Shown here: positions 22,688 through 35,098 of the stretch, piece by piece
How the letters are laid out: every line of letters begins with the position of its first letter
Numbering within the stretch: the first letter of the stretch is position 1
From: Ophiobolus disseminans
Taxonomy: Eukaryota > Ascomycota > Dothideomycetes > Pleosporales > Phaeosphaeriaceae
Reading direction: 5' to 3'
NCBI GenBank assembly: GCA_010093685.1
Contig: MU006221.1
Location: 153,587 to 217,586 of the forward strand
Length of the DNA: 64,000 bases
Translations under genes and position numbers: made by a program
The notes under the pieces: model-generated
Told to the model about the DNA's origin: nothing
Databases searched by the model: none
The model's input: only the letters and a program-made list of their open reading frames with translations

Positions 22688-23668
22688 ATGTAGATAGTAT
22701 AGCTTAAGGCCCAGAGCAGAAACTGTCAGCGAACGGACTTGAATTGGAAACTATCACGGGCACTGCCGTGCGCTTCTATGACTAACGCAATATCAGCATA
22801 AATGATCGGTGTGAGCATCGTGAAGCCTTTGTGCAATGTCACGATAGCCCAGTTGTGGGGTTGACTATTGGAGGCGTCGTAGTTGCATGCGGGGACCACG
22901 CGACGATGCAAGCGCGTCACCGCCATATGCAGGAACTGATCTCTCAGCACACCGTGTCTCTGGCCGGTGCAGCTCTCGACTCGACTATGTGGGGGTAAAC
23001 CGTTCTCGTGATGCTGGTCCGAGTGTGAGGTGCAGTGACACTGACACGTTGCGAAACTGAAAATTGTGCGGGGCTAAGAAAAGAAAGCACGACTGGCTCG
23101 TGGGGAAGGGGCGAAGAACCCGACGGTGAGAGGACGAAAGGCGGGAAGAATAGGCTCTGACAGTCCTGTGATACCTAGTGAGAGATATCGCAAAAGCAAT
23201 CGCCTGGTGGATGCGGTGTGAGTGCATCAACGTCGAAGCATGTGGTGGTGTGGGAATGGTGCATTGCTCGGTGAACCGCACTCGCTACCTACCGAGCCTT
23301 GCAGTGAGTCGCGTCCCATGCAGTGGCCTGAATAGACTCGCAAATAATTAGGGTAAGAACAATCTCAAAATCTCAAAATCTCAAAACGTTCTGGGGATAC
23401 ACGAAGAGTGGTGGTAGGAGAGATGCAGCGCCCAATCGACCGCCCACGCTCGCGAGTGGAGCCAATGACGTAAGGCCTTCCGCCGCAAAGGCCCCGCCTT
23501 CCCCTGCTGCACGCCCGCTCCTGCCAGCGCAGTACGCTACTGTACTTTATTTACCGCGTCCCCAACAGAAATCTTCAACGCCGCCCACTTGCAACCTCTG
23601 TCACCCTTCACACACGTCAATTGACCTCACTCCTACACACAAACCTCACTCACACACCAACCGCAACC
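22688..23668. other. Intergenic
   Basis: No gene supported. The last 150 bp before 23669 are pyrimidine-rich, as expected for the leader and promoter of a strongly expressed gene. Confidence 0.5.
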
Positions 23669-24466
23669 ATGGGCAAAGTGAGCTCCCCAACCGCTGCCCC
23701 TCGTACCCCGCGCTAACCAATATGTCAGGCCAGCTACATCATGCTCGACTGCGACAACACGCTTGTCCAGTCGGAGCGTCTCGCCTTCGAGGCCTGCGCC
23801 GAGCTCACCAATATCGTCATGGAGAAGCACAACCTCGAGGCCCGCTACACAGCCGAATCGCTCCTCGAGGACTTTGTCGGCCACAACTTCCGCGGCATGC
23901 TCAAGGGCCTGCAGCAGAAGCACAACTTCACCATGGAGGATGCCGAGCTCGAGGACTTTGTCGAGCAGGAACTCGGTGCCGTCACCCGCAAGCTCAGCGA
24001 GAAGGCGGTCGAGTGCCCCGGCGTGACCACGGAGCTCAACAAGCTCAAGGAGCAGGGCTACCCCATGTCCGTCGTCAGCACCTCGGCCAAGAGTCGTGTT
24101 GTTGCCTCGATCGAGAAGGCCGGCATTGACCACTTCTTCGACCCCAAGCACGTCTACTCGGCTGCCTCATCGATGGACAAGCCTAGCTCCAAGCCCGACC
24201 CTGCCATCTACCTCTTCGCCGCTGAGAAGCTTGGCGTCAAGCCCGAGCAGTGTATCACCGTCGAGGACAGCAAGAGCGGTGCCACTGCTGCCATGCGCGC
24301 CGGTATTCCCTGCATCGGGTACGTAGGCATCTACGGCATCGAGGAGGGCAAGGAGAAGATGGAGCAGATGGCCAAGATCCTTACGGAGGAGACCAAGTGC
24401 GCTGCCATCATGTACGACTGGAAGGAGTTCCAGGAGTGCCTGAAGAAGGTCGAGGCCAAGTTGTAG
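23669..24466 (+). CDS. HAD-superfamily phosphatase (subfamily IA)
   Basis: Exon 1 is only three codons (MGK, 23669-23677); a 51-bp intron (GTGAGC, branch GCTAAC, TCAG) precedes exon 2 (23729-24466), total 248 aa. HAD motif I is LDCDNTLVQSE (Asp10/Asp12), motif II STSAKS, the motif III lysine in SSKPDPAIYLF, and motif IV VEDSKSG. An alpha-helical cap separates motifs I and II. This layout matches phosphoglycolate phosphatase or beta-phosphoglucomutase-like enzymes; the substrate cannot be told from sequence. Codons strongly favour C- and G-ending forms (CTC, GAG, AAG), suggesting high expression. Confidence 0.88.
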
Positions 24467-25736
24467 ATTGCTGCAGTTTTCTGGGGAGGAATATTGATGA
24501 GCTCTACTTGCAGCTGAGGCGCGGTAGGCATTACGATTCACGGAAGACGACAAAATTACGGCATGCCTGGACAAATAGAATCTAGAAACATTCTTACTGG
24601 AATCGATAGATCTGGTCAAGCAACTTTGTCCAATGCGCTCATGATGTTGTTGACGTGACGGCTACATCCGGTTGATAGGTGCCGCCTGCCTTAGCTTGGA
24701 CCCTGAAAATGTGCGCAAGGCTTCGCATCGGCCGTCACACATGTCCCAGCAGCAAACAAACCTCGAGCGTCTTCAACCCACGCAGCGCAAGTCATCTCGC
24801 GCAAAATCAAAACAAGCCCACACACCATGCAGTAATTCGGTCAAATTTGCATCGATGTAGCCCCTCAACGTCGAGATTTGTATCGCGAAGTAGTCCAAAC
24901 AGCGACTCTCACGCCCGCGGCACAATACTGACTGGCCAATGCTCCGCCGTATGATGGTCACTGAGTATCTCGAGAAGATACAACCTGTCACGCGTGCGTT
25001 GTCGCCAGCTGAACCCGGCGATGATGTTATCGGGTGCATGAAGCTCCAGATTGACACTGCTAATATGGGTCGATAAGGTGCAAGGCGAAAATCGCGCTGC
25101 GGATCCGGCGTCGTAAGAGCAAGGATGCGACAAGTTTGCAAACAAATAGGAGTTAGGTGAGGTCGAGGAGAAGTTGGGAAGTTAACAACGGTGCATCGTT
25201 CGAGAGCGAGCGACACACAACTTGAAGCACACAGCACTGCGAGGGTTCCGCGATGCCTTATCGCCGTACGAAGACCGTTATCGTGAATGCATTCAACAGA
25301 TCTGCACCTCGGCACTCTGGGCATGTCAGACATAACCTCCTTTCCGCTGCCCAGGCGACTAGGATGGCCGGTTGCCAAGCAGGCTTAAATGAGGCCTCCT
25401 TCCTATCTCGTCATCTATTCCACGCTCGAAGCTTTCACTTCATTTACCAACACCAATCTCGCACCTCGCACGGCAGTCGATTTCATCTACACGTTTCACG
25501 GGTAGCGGATAGGTACCAATCATGGCCTTATACGTGCTTGGTGCAACCAAACACGACATGGTGCTCAAGGCGAGGATGGGGCAGGTGCTGGCGCGACCTG
25601 CCCAGTTTGCCATAGACGATGCGACCGTGGGATGGCGAATCGAGTACCTGGATGTCGTATAGTTGATGTTGTATAAAGTGGCGTTGGGTGTCTGCTTTGA
25701 CGTGTGGCATCCACGTTCTCCTGCACTACCGCCAAC
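24467..25736. other. Intergenic
   Basis: About 1.3 kb. A 201-codon minus-strand frame (24773-25378) is open but has no domain resemblance and unremarkable composition, so it was not called. No repeats recognised. Confidence 0.5.
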
Positions 25737-27309
25737 ATGTTCATTCGAAGTGCTCTACTGTCGTTAACCGCCCTTGCGGCGGCAAAGGAAATGCCAAAAG
25801 ATGAAGTCAAGGCAGCAGAACTTTACGATACGGGCATCAGACACGCAAACAATGTCGCCCTGAAGAAGGTGCGCCTCGAACGTGCAGTCTTGTACTACAA
25901 CTTGGCGCTGACATCCATATCAGGAACACTGGGCGATCCAGGAAGCTGCAGGTGCATACAACTCGGCGCAATATGCTGAGATCAAGGACAAGGTTGAGTG
26001 CCTCAATGGTACTGCGATCTCTGGAAAGGATACCTTCCGCTGCAGCAACATCGACCTCCTCCACTTCCTCTCGCATGCAGAACTGGGCAGCACTCGTGGT
26101 GTAGGCTCATCGTCATGGGGTTCGTACCTAAAGTGATGTCGCGAATGACTGCAGGCTAACTTATCGCCAGGCTGGACATCCGAGGACGGTCGCGAGTTCG
26201 TGGCCATTGGCCAACAAGATGGTGCCGCTTTTGCTGAGATCACCAAGGAGGGCAAACTGTCTTACTTGGGACGCCTGCCACAGTACTCCACTCCTAGCAC
26301 ATGGCGCGAGATCAGAGGCCAGAACAACCTCATGATCATTGGTAGCGAGGCTGAGGGTCACGGCATCCAGATCTTCGACATGAAGATGCTCTTGACCATC
26401 GACCCAGCGAAGCCAGTCACTTTCAGCAACGAAAAGGACCTTGTAGGACATTTCAAGGGCCTGCCTATCGGCCGAACCCATAACGTCGTTACCAATCCGG
26501 AGACGAACTTCATCTACGCTGTTGGTGCTGCGCCACGTACCGACAAATGCAAAGCGGGTATCATTTTCATCGATATCACCGATCCATCAAAGCCTACTAG
26601 CCCTGGATGGTAAGTCCTTAACGATTGTGCATGAGACTCCAACCTGACACGTTGCAGCGCATCAGAAGATGGTTATGTCCATGATGCCCAGTGCCTTATC
26701 TATCGAGGTCCTGACAAGGCGTACGAGGGCCGTGAGATCTGCTACGGATACAACGAGGACTCTCTTACCATCTATGACGTGACCGACAAGAAGGCTCCAG
26801 TCATCCTTTCAAACACTTCATATGAAGGTGCAGCATACACGCATCAAGGTTCCGTTCTTGATCCCTTGAACCAGCACTACCTGCTCCTTGACGACGAGTA
26901 TGATGAATACGACAAGGTCGGCCCCGGTATTCCCGGCAACCCCATCACCTACATCTGGGATATTTCGTCTCTCAAAGCTCCCAAGCAGACCGGCATCTAC
27001 AAGTCTGGCGCCAAGGGCATCGACCACAACCAGTACGTATCGAACGGATTCGCGTACCAATCGAACTACGGTACTGGCTTCCGCGTCTTGGATGTACGTT
27101 CAATCCCCAGCGACCCGACCGGTGCTGGCGTCAAGGAAATTGGCTTCTTCGATATCTACCCAGAGGACGACAACCTTCCGGGCGGCGGTTCCGTCAACTT
27201 TGTCGGTACTTGGTCGAGCTATGCGCTGTTCAAGAGTGGGCATATTTTGATCAATACCATGGAACGTGGTGTTTTCATCGTCAAGTTCCAGGAGGGGAAG
27301 GGCAAATAG
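25737..27309 (+). CDS. Secreted LVIVD-repeat / choice-of-anchor-B protein
   Basis: Four exons: 25737-25868, 25924-26119, 26171-26609, 26658-27309; phases agree, 472 aa. Signal peptide MFIRSALLSLTALAAAKE. Splicing yields EHWAIQEAAGAYNSAQ, SSSWGWTSEDGREFVAIGQQ and TSPGCASEDGYVHDAQC, all conserved blocks. The repeated units (GREFVAIGQQDGAAFAEI, NEDSLTIYDVTDKKAP, ITYIWDISSLKAPK, GFRVLDV) are LVIVD-type beta-propeller blades with D-[IV]-[TS] turns. Family members are extracellular or anchored propeller proteins of unknown ligand. Intron 2 contains the branch motif GCTAAC. Role in the fungus is unknown. Confidence 0.85.
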
Positions 27310-28155
27310 TCAACCACGTTAAGAATAAGCAAGGATGACCACTTGTCGTAATAGTCGTAATGTCATTGCTGCACAGCAGAAAGCTAGTCCGACTTTGTTC
27401 AATTTGTGACCCTGGCACGCTGCCCAGGCAGGCCTTTTTTCTGTGACTCCCTTGCATGCAAGCAAACTCAAGACTTCTCACTAAAACTATTCTAACGTCA
27501 TTGAAAGATCAACCTCACTACCACTTCAGTAAACCAGTTCAGTACCAATGAATGGCGCACATGAGAACTTCGGTGTCTCCGCACTCTACCACTGGCCTCC
27601 GTTCAAGCTTCCACAGCCGCACTTCGCCAACGCCACCCAGGCGACACACTGCATCTCGGTAGCGATCTTCCACCCCTCGAGGCTAATTTGCAGTGGCAAG
27701 ACGATCCAATTATCCCGCTAGAAGTCGTCTGTTTAAATTGTGGCGTTTCTATGCCAAGTGTAGCACAGCGGGGATGATGTCTTGGCGTTAATACCGCCTG
27801 CCGAATCAGGATCGTCCCGAGTGCGCCCCGTCAGGAACGCCGCATGGCTCCTTCCCCATGCAAACCAGCCTGCTCTTCGCCATCGTAGTGCCAAGATGTT
27901 ATCGAATTTTCGCCGCACCTATCACCCGGGCAGCGGTCAACTACAAACGCGGTGCTGTGGTTCCTGCGTGGTCCCTGAATGTCGCTCATAAAGGAGCTGC
28001 CTTTTTAGGTAAGGCTCCCAGCACGCGATCCATGGAGCGTTTGTCGGGCACGGTGATATGAAACTACGGATACGAGGCAAGGTATATAGAAGTAACTTGC
28101 TCACGATATACTCTTTCCACAGCCAGCCCCTCGTTCAACTCCGCTTACTGCCATC
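27310..28155. other. Intergenic with promoter of the aminopeptidase gene
   Basis: No gene supported. A TATA-like GGTATATAGAAG lies near 28081-28092, about 65-75 bp upstream of the aminopeptidase ATG, with a pyrimidine-rich leader after it. Confidence 0.5.
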
Positions 28156-29679
28156 ATGAGATACGCCATTCTTGCCGCCGCGCTCATTGCGCCAGCTTTC
28201 GCGCAGTATGATACATACCCTCTGCCGCCTGCAGCAAAGCCGCTTGTCTCTACAACTGAGCTGATCAAGGACGTCTCGCTCGAGGCCCTGCTTGCTGGTT
28301 CTCAGAAGCTCCAGGACATCGCCAATGAGAATGGCGGTAACCGCGCTTTCGGTGGAGCTGGTCACAATGCCACTACTGAGTGGCTGTACCAGACTCTCCT
28401 CGAGACTGGAGCGTACGATGTCTACAAGCAGCCTTTCGTTGAGCTGTTCACGGCCGCGACCACCTCATTCAAGGCAGCCGGCGAGGACGTCAAAGTCGAG
28501 TACCTCACATTTGGACCATCAGGCAGTGTCAATGGCACCCTGGTCAAGGTCAATAACCTCGGATGCAACACCGCCGACTTCCCATCAGCAGTTGCTGGCC
28601 AAATTGCCCTTATCTCGCGAGGCGAGTGCACTTTTGCCATCAAGGCCGCCAACGCCAAAACTGCAGGTGCTGCTGGAGCCGCCATCTACAATAACGTTCC
28701 CCTCCAGGCCCTCTCTGGAACGCTCGGCGGCGAAGGCGACTACGCTCCCGTTGTCGGCATGACCCAGGAAGCCGGCAACGATTTGATCTCAAAGATCGGA
28801 AACGGTACCGTCCAAGCGTCTCTCTTCATCGACGCCATCCGCGAGAACCGCACAAACTACAACGTCATCGCCGAAACCAAGGAAGGTGACCACGACAATG
28901 TCCTCATGATCGGCGGCCACACAGACTCCGTATTTGCCGGCCCTGGTATCAACGATGACGGCTCTGGCACTATTGGATCTCTGGTCGTCGGTCTCGCACT
29001 TGCGAAATACAAGGTCAAGAACGCTGTGCGCCTCGGATTCTGGGGCGCCGAAGAGTTCGGCAAACTCGGCTCTTTCTACTACCTGAAGACGCTCAACGGC
29101 ACCTTCAGCGGCAACAGCACCGAAGTTAGCAAGATCCGCGCATACCTCAACTTCGACATGATCGCCAGCCCCAACTACGTGCTCGGCATCTACGACGGTG
29201 ACGGCAGCGCGTTCAACTTCTCCGGCCCTACGGGCTCCGACAAGATCGAGAAGGACTTTGAAGAGTTCTACGAGAACCGCGGCCAAGCACATGTGCCCTC
29301 CCTCTTCACCCTGCGCTCCGACTACGCCGCTTTCCTCGAAAACGGCATCCCATCCGGCGGCCTCTTCACCGGCGCCGAAGTCCTCAAAACACCGCAAGAA
29401 GCCGTTCTTTTCGGCGGCGAAGCGGGGCAGCCACTTGACGCTTGCTATCATCAAGCTTGCGACGATATCGACAATCTTGCGCACGATGCGTATCTGCTCA
29501 ACACGCAGAGCATCGCGAACAGCGTCGCCAAGTATGCGCTCAGCTTTGAGGGCATTCCGAAGGGTAATGCGACGCTTCGAAAGAGGGGCGCTGAGAGCGC
29601 GAGGTTGAATGCGAGGTTTGACAGTGGTGGGCATGAGCATCATGGACAGACTTGTGGTGCGGGGAAGAATGTACAGTAA
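28156..29679 (+). CDS. Secreted M28 aminopeptidase with PA domain
   Basis: Intronless, 507 aa. Signal peptide MRYAILAAALIAPAFAQ. A protease-associated (PA) domain lies at about 130-235 (around ISRGECTFAIKAANAKTAGA). The M28 zinc-peptidase core carries GGHTDSV (His255), INDDGSG (Asp267 as bridging ligand), WGAEEFG (Glu299 catalytic, Glu300 ligand), FDMIASPNY (Asp), and CYHQACDD (His). Several NxT/S sites and a short basic C-terminal tail. The layout matches fungal leucine aminopeptidase 2, which removes N-terminal residues from extracellular peptides. The antisense frame of about 310 codons is a GC-rich shadow. Confidence 0.9.
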   Translation: MRYAILAAALIAPAFAQYDTYPLPPAAKPLVSTTELIKDVSLEALLAGSQKLQDIANENGGNRAFGGAGHNATTEWLYQTLLETGAYDVYKQPFVELFTAATTSFKAAGEDVKVEYLTFGPSGSVNGTLVKVNNLGCNTADFPSAVAGQIALISRGECTFAIKAANAKTAGAAGAAIYNNVPLQALSGTLGGEGDYAPVVGMTQEAGNDLISKIGNGTVQASLFIDAIRENRTNYNVIAETKEGDHDNVLMIGGHTDSVFAGPGINDDGSGTIGSLVVGLALAKYKVKNAVRLGFWGAEEFGKLGSFYYLKTLNGTFSGNSTEVSKIRAYLNFDMIASPNYVLGIYDGDGSAFNFSGPTGSDKIEKDFEEFYENRGQAHVPSLFTLRSDYAAFLENGIPSGGLFTGAEVLKTPQEAVLFGGEAGQPLDACYHQACDDIDNLAHDAYLLNTQSIANSVAKYALSFEGIPKGNATLRKRGAESARLNARFDSGGHEHHGQTCGAGKNVQ

Positions 29680-30316
29680 GAAGAGCTTGAGTATAGGAGA
29701 GAGATGGAGAGATGATACCATTTTATGATATGTGTTACGACGTTGTAGTTGTACGCGACTAGATCAAAATGTAATGACTATACAAGCCATATATGTCTTA
29801 ACCTCACTCAGGCAAATCATGGGTATGATGATGTAGCTTGTTGTATATCGGGGCAGAATATACACATGGATGTGAACGCGACCATGATAGACCTACGATG
29901 AAGGCATGTAGCACGCAACTAGGGCCGGATGAGACAGTGCCATTGCTCCAAAGAGTACGGAGTGCGTCAACAATCTCGATCCGTGTCGAGATCCTCAACT
30001 GAGGCTTGCAAGCAGTGCGTTCCTTGTTTGAACACCTTACAATTCACTCATCAGTAATGCATGCGTGTTGACGAGCAACGTCGCTTCGAGGGAGACTAGC
30101 GGCACGAGAAGCACGCTAGGGACTGCCCCCTCTGCTCATTACGAGCATCGAGGCCACTTCGAGGGCATTCTAGAACTACGAATTCTCTACTGGAACGTTA
30201 CATTGACTCAACTGAGTTGACAACTTTGCTGAAACCATTGCCATTATCTAAACTTTACCTCGATCGACCCTCTCAACCTTCAACTACCAGCCCAACATCA
30301 ACCACCACTAGTCATC
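29680..30316. other. Intergenic
   Basis: Nothing supported apart from the 3' region of the aminopeptidase gene and the leader of the next gene. Confidence 0.5.
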
Positions 30317-31404
30317 ATGCCCGACAACCATCGTACCACGGATCAGGCCAACGACGTCTCGGAAGTGCAGCAGGAGCCTGCACAAGTCTTCCCACCGTCT
30401 CCAGTTCTGTCCAACATCGACAACTCCATCGATGCATACGAAATACCCAAACCTCGAGACGAAGGAAGTGCCACCGTGGAGACGCCTACCAAGCTTCCCA
30501 GAGCCTACACCGTCGTCAAATCAGATACTATCGTCCAAGGGAAACTTTTCAAGCGACCTTCACTGTTCAATCCCGCCGACGTGGATCACCATACTCCCCA
30601 GTGACATGGGCTGCGAAGGCCACGAAAGCCGAGATGCTCTACCTGCTCTTACTCGCAGGCGAGGACATCAGCGAAGTGACATTAATGCCCTGCCACCCCC
30701 TCGCCGAGCACATGGTCAAAGTGCGCTCAGCGCGCGCACGCTCCGGCAAGACAGGAACGTTCTTCACCGAAGAAGAAGTAGAAGCACATTTAGCCGCAAC
30801 ATCGAACAACGAGCCGCTGCGCCACCATAAGATCCGGAGAGCGTGGCAGAAGAAGTTGAAGCTGGATAAGCTTGACGCGGGGGGAGATGTCGATGAAGAC
30901 GAGTCCGACAGAGAGGAGTTGGAGCAAGACCGCCGAGAAGAAGAACAGCGAGCTGCGACACCACCTCTCCGCACTTACACCATGCCACAATCCCGCTCCT
31001 ACCTCCTTGCTCTAAAACGCCAGGCTAAACTCGACGCCCGCTACAACCCTTTCTCAGACTACGAATACATCCCCGTGTCCGACATCGCTGCGGCGGAAAC
31101 TTACATCGCCCCCGCGCGCGACACTTATCTGCGCGACCACCACGGCGACATTCTCTTCAGCATGCGCGTGCAGCGGCTGGTGCGCGAAATTTTGCGGTAC
31201 CGTGAGGTTGTGCGGGATGCGGAGTTTGACTTGGCGGGTATGGGTATGGGTGGCGAGATGAGTGCGGAGGTGAGGAGGGCGGTGTATATGAGGGATAGGG
31301 TGGAGAGGGAGTTGGTGGGGTGTGTGATGGAGAGGGTGGAGGGAGGGGTGGAGGAGGCGGAGGGGATGGTTGGAGAGTTCTTTGGCGTTGGAGGTGGGCG
31401 CTGA
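30317..31404 (+). CDS. Hypothetical protein, helical and charged
   Basis: Not recognised. The N-terminal frame starts MPDNHRTTDQANDVSEVQ and runs to LFKRPSLFNPADVDHHTP; the C-terminal frame has WAAKATKAEMLYLLLLAGED, LMPCHPLAEHMVKVRSARA, an acidic stretch, YNPFSDYEYIPVSD and a charged helical end. The frames are joined either by a 38-bp intron (30581-30618, GTGGAT to GCGAAG, phase 0) or by one missing base in the CCCC run near 30597. About 340-355 aa, no signal peptide or membrane span. The first ATG follows a CA-rich leader typical of fungal starts. It probably represents a conserved fungal family of unknown function. Confidence 0.6.
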
Positions 31405-31676
31405 TGTCAGAAAGAACTCGCGAGCCAACTTTGGTGCTTGCTGGCGTGGCACTGAAAGGCCACTAACTTGATGTACCAGGTAGCAGACTTAGCAGATGGA
31501 GTAAGGAATTATGACCACGACACTAACATGAAGTTGACATCTCAGAGCAACCTGAATTCCTGCTATGTAGTCGAAAGCTATTGATAGTTATTAAGTACCT
31601 CTGCCAGAACTGATCTATAAGTACGGTAGGATGGTTAGCTGATCGACCCTTCTGTTTCGAACTTATCACCTCATAC

Positions 31677-32965
31677 CTAGGTACGAAATTGAGATTCGAC
31701 ATCCGGTAGTCTGTCATCATCCCCCCTTCTCTCATGCACCTTTCGAGGCATTGTTGGATTCACGTTGCTGGATTGTGGAGGTACCTGACGCCCTGTACGA
31801 TCTAATTCTCCTCTGCTAGGTGATCTCGAAGATCTCAAAAAGGATATACTTTGGACGCTGCGAATCATGGCCTGCACAGCTGGAGTACGCCGCAAACCTG
31901 ATAAAGCCGGCAGACAGACAGCGAGGAGCGCAATTTCGGATTCCATAACAAACCAGAATAACTCAATGGAGATCAAAGCTGGCAGCCGTTAACAAAACTG
32001 GGCCAAACCAAGAATGTGGCCATACATAAAGGATCTCCGTGCTTTAAAGCCGAAGTGCCAATCGCGATGACCCTGCGACTCCAGAGGAGCCTGACTAACG
32101 AAGCGGCCGTAGCTCTGTAGCGTTGCGTCAGCAATGCCCTCGATTTTTCAAAACGTTTGAAACTCACAAAGAGCCGAACAAAAACACTATCAAGATTCCA
32201 ATCTTACGCCTGACGGGAAGATGTAGTTTCCAAATCCACGGAATTGGCATCAAGAGAATCAAAGCATCGGTGACAAAGTCTGAAACTGACAGTGCGTACG
32301 TCAGGAGGATTCCGTTGATGCATTTCTCAGTCAATTCCTTTGACGTTGTTGTACTCCAGTAGGCACTGAAGTGGTTTCGACACCCAGAAAAGTCTGTGAG
32401 GGTGAACCCTAAGCCCCACAGGATTACTATGAAGATCATGACGTTAATAATCATGCTTCGAAGGCCGGAAAATCGTGTCTTGTCATAAACGAATATCATT
32501 CGGTAGAACAACAGGAAGCTCACTTTTGTCAGAGCAAGAGAGGAGTACGACATCAGCAGTACGGCGAGCTCAATCTGTCTTCTTTAATCAGGTTTCAGAA
32601 TCTCAGTTGGCACAAAATACCTTGTTAGCAGTCCTGTACGCGTCTTTAATCTTGCCCTCTAGCTCCGGGCCTGGAAGGGCTGTTACACTTCGGCTGAACA
32701 GAACGTCCTTCTGTACGCCAACAAAGACTGATACAGCCATCCCCATGTTCAGGACCTACAAGATATTCAGTTTCGAAACTCAGAATCGGATTTGGCGTTT
32801 TACCATAGCCGGAACAACTAGCCAATCATGAACTTTCAGTTCCTGCCTCAATTGCGTTCTAACATAGAACCTTCCTGCAACCGAAAAAATGTCGAGAGCT
32901 AGCACCACAGCAACCCCGACAATGGCTGCGGTGTAAGATATGATGCTGAACGCGGAGAACATCAT
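31677..32965 (-). CDS. Seven-helix fungal rhodopsin-domain membrane protein
   Basis: Five exons: 32965-32804, 32755-32621, 32574-32168, 32114-32009 and 31961-31677; all junctions in phase, 364 aa. Introns are 46-53 bp. Helices include FSIISYTAAIVGVAVVLALD, VLNMGMAVSVFVGV, LAVLLMSYSSLALTKVSFLL, MIINVMIFIVILWGLGFTL, ILLTYALSVSDFVTDALILL, KIGILIVFLFGSL and FWFVMESEIALLAVCLPAL. Loop features KVHDWL and YRMIF are typical of the fungal rhodopsin-domain (PTH11-related, SAT-like) family. The cytosolic tail is basic and Ser/Pro-rich. Shares a divergent promoter with the P450. Often found beside secondary metabolism genes, but a specific role is not shown. Confidence 0.82.
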
Positions 32966-33445
32966 GAGAGTAACTGGGAGTATATTCGTAGTCCAGAAGT
33001 AACGGCAGTTTGACGTGTCCAGTGCGACTATATGTGTACAAAGTCTAGTGCTTAACCAAGAGGTTGCGGTGATCTCTACAAACCGGTAGCAGCTGCATTC
33101 TGTAGCTGGTGACACTTCATCTGACTTCGGGTTGTACGGAGCCTTGGCGGGATTGTCTCATGGCGAGATCAGCACCGTCAATTTATCATCTGCCGGATCA
33201 ATTGGGGGTGAGAAGTGGCGATAGCATGTGCATGACTGACTGCGCCCCACGGATGCAGAATCCCAAAAATGTTCTAAATTAACTCGTTGGGGCGGAATGA
33301 GCAACCCCACCATCCCACCCGTATCACAACTTCTAAGCCTGACAGTCCCATCTTACCTTCTACTTTTGCTCTGCCCACTTTCTCTCTGAAAATTCGAATC
33401 AACAAGCTTACACAGCCCGCTGATTGCGCAATTACTGCCCACACC
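32966..33445. promoter_or_regulatory. Divergent promoter, rhodopsin-domain gene / P450
   Basis: 480 bp between the start codons of two oppositely transcribed accessory genes. The arrangement suggests shared control. I do not recognise a specific transcription-factor site. Confidence 0.45.
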
Positions 33446-35009
33446 ATGGGACTGATGTTGTTACGATTTGTGGTTGCGCTCACCATTTCATGCACCATAC
33501 TGTATTTTTTAACTCCGGTAGTTACCCGCTGGATTACTCGTCGCGCTATAGTTCATGCACATGGTTGCAAGGAGCCTCCGAAGCTGCCCTTGGACTTGAA
33601 TGTCGTCAACAAGCAAGCGGCACTAGAGCATACCTTCCTCGAGACTACGACACGACTTTTTGCTGAGCATGGAAAAACATACAAGGCAACACGTTCTGGT
33701 AGAACCATCATTCGAACGTGTGACCCTGAAGTATCAAAGGCTGTCTTATCCACCCAATTCGAGCATTTTGGACTGCAACCTATACGGTACGAGGAAGGCA
33801 AAGGCTTCTTTGGTAACGGAATACTCGTGACAGATGGACCGCAATGGAAACACAGTCGCACACTAATCAGACCGACGTTTGACATTGCGCATGTTGCAAA
33901 CTTCGGTCGTCTGGAAGGTCATGTTATGCGCTTCATGAACCTCCTGCCACGTGATGGATCAACTGTGGATCTTTTTCCATTGCTGAAGCGCCTGGTACGT
34001 GCTTTCATAACATACGCAACGAAGAGGGTACTGACCTTTTTCAGACCCTTGATATCTCCAGTGAATTCATTTTTGGGCGTTCAATGGATGCTCTGTCCTC
34101 GCAAGGCGCCTGCAAAGGCTTCATGGACGCCTTTATGGCTGCACAGCGAGATGTTATCATTCCTGTCCCCAAAAGAACAAAGGAGTATGGGAAGTGGTGT
34201 AAGGAGGTTCTCGATTACATCGACGACCGTGTCACCGAGGCTATGGACCGTGTTACCAAGCCGAGCGAGAGTGATTCAGGCAGCAAACAGGTCCGAATCA
34301 TAGATGAGCTCCTTGCCACTACTCATGACAGGCGCACCCTGAAGTACCTCGCTCTCAGTATCTTCAGTCCTGCACACGATTCTGTTGCTATAACAATTGG
34401 AAATGCAATGTTCCATCTTGCAAGGAATACTGAGAGCTGGGCGAGATTGCGAGCTGAGATAATGCCTACCACATGCCAACCTTTGACATACGAAATGTTG
34501 AATTCGTTCAAGTACCTGAACTGGGTCCTTCGAGAAAGTCAGTCATCATCTCTCTCACCACCTAGTAACAAGGTTGACTCATGGCTTTAGCTCATCGGAT
34601 AACTCCTCTCAACGCAGGCTCGGTCCGCGAATGCTTGTCTACCACAGTCCTTCCAAGAGGTGGAGGCAATGACGGACAAAGCCCTCTCCTCGTGGAAAAA
34701 GGAGACCTCGTCGAGATAAATTTTCGTTCTTCACATCGGGACCAGACTTTCTGGGGTGAAGACGCAGATCTGTTTAGACCCGAGCGGTGGGAAACTATCA
34801 GACCCACCTGGGAATACATTCCATTCTCTGGTGGACCAAGAATCTGCCCCGCTTTCAGAATGGTGTACACAGAGTGTGGATATATCATGGTGAGCATGAT
34901 AAGAGCATTTGCAAAGATCGAGAACAGAGACAAAGTTGAAGAATGGGTTGAAGAACGCAGGCTTACATTTCAAAGCCTGAACGGAACAAAGATAGGACTC
35001 CTTTTGTGA
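33446..35009 (+). CDS. Cytochrome P450, CYP52/CYP63-like
   Basis: Exons 33446-33994, 34045-34537 and 34591-35009, 486 aa. N-terminal membrane anchor (LLRFVVALTISCTILYFL). C-helix WKHSRTLIRPTF; I-helix reads PAHDS where AGxDT is usual. The K-helix ExxR is created by splicing across intron 2 (Glu347, Thr-His, Arg350), followed by the alkane-hydroxylase-like LPRGGG and FRPERWE. Heme loop FSGGPRICPAF with Cys433; the last Gly of FxxGxRxCxG is Ala. The layout fits ER-bound fatty acid/alkane hydroxylases of the CYP52 clan, but the altered I-helix makes the substrate uncertain. A solo LTR lies 89 bp after the stop. Confidence 0.85.
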
Positions 35010-35098
35010 TCTGTGCTCAAGTAAATTATGGTAGAGATCAGTAGCTTCAGAATTTAAAGCTTCGGCAATGGAAGTCATATTTGTGGCAAGTAGCTGTC

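Noticed and set aside
24773..25378. 201-codon minus-strand ORF in an intergenic gap
   Set aside because: No domain resemblance and no flanking splice signals; not enough to call a gene.
28789..29721. 310-codon minus-strand ORF
   Set aside because: Exactly antisense to the M28 aminopeptidase, whose catalytic motifs are all intact; the long antisense frame is a by-product of GC-biased codons.
30590..30604. Programmed frameshift or stop readthrough at CAG TGA C
   Set aside because: The frame after the stop differs from the continuing coding frame, so readthrough fails; a short intron or missing base is simpler.
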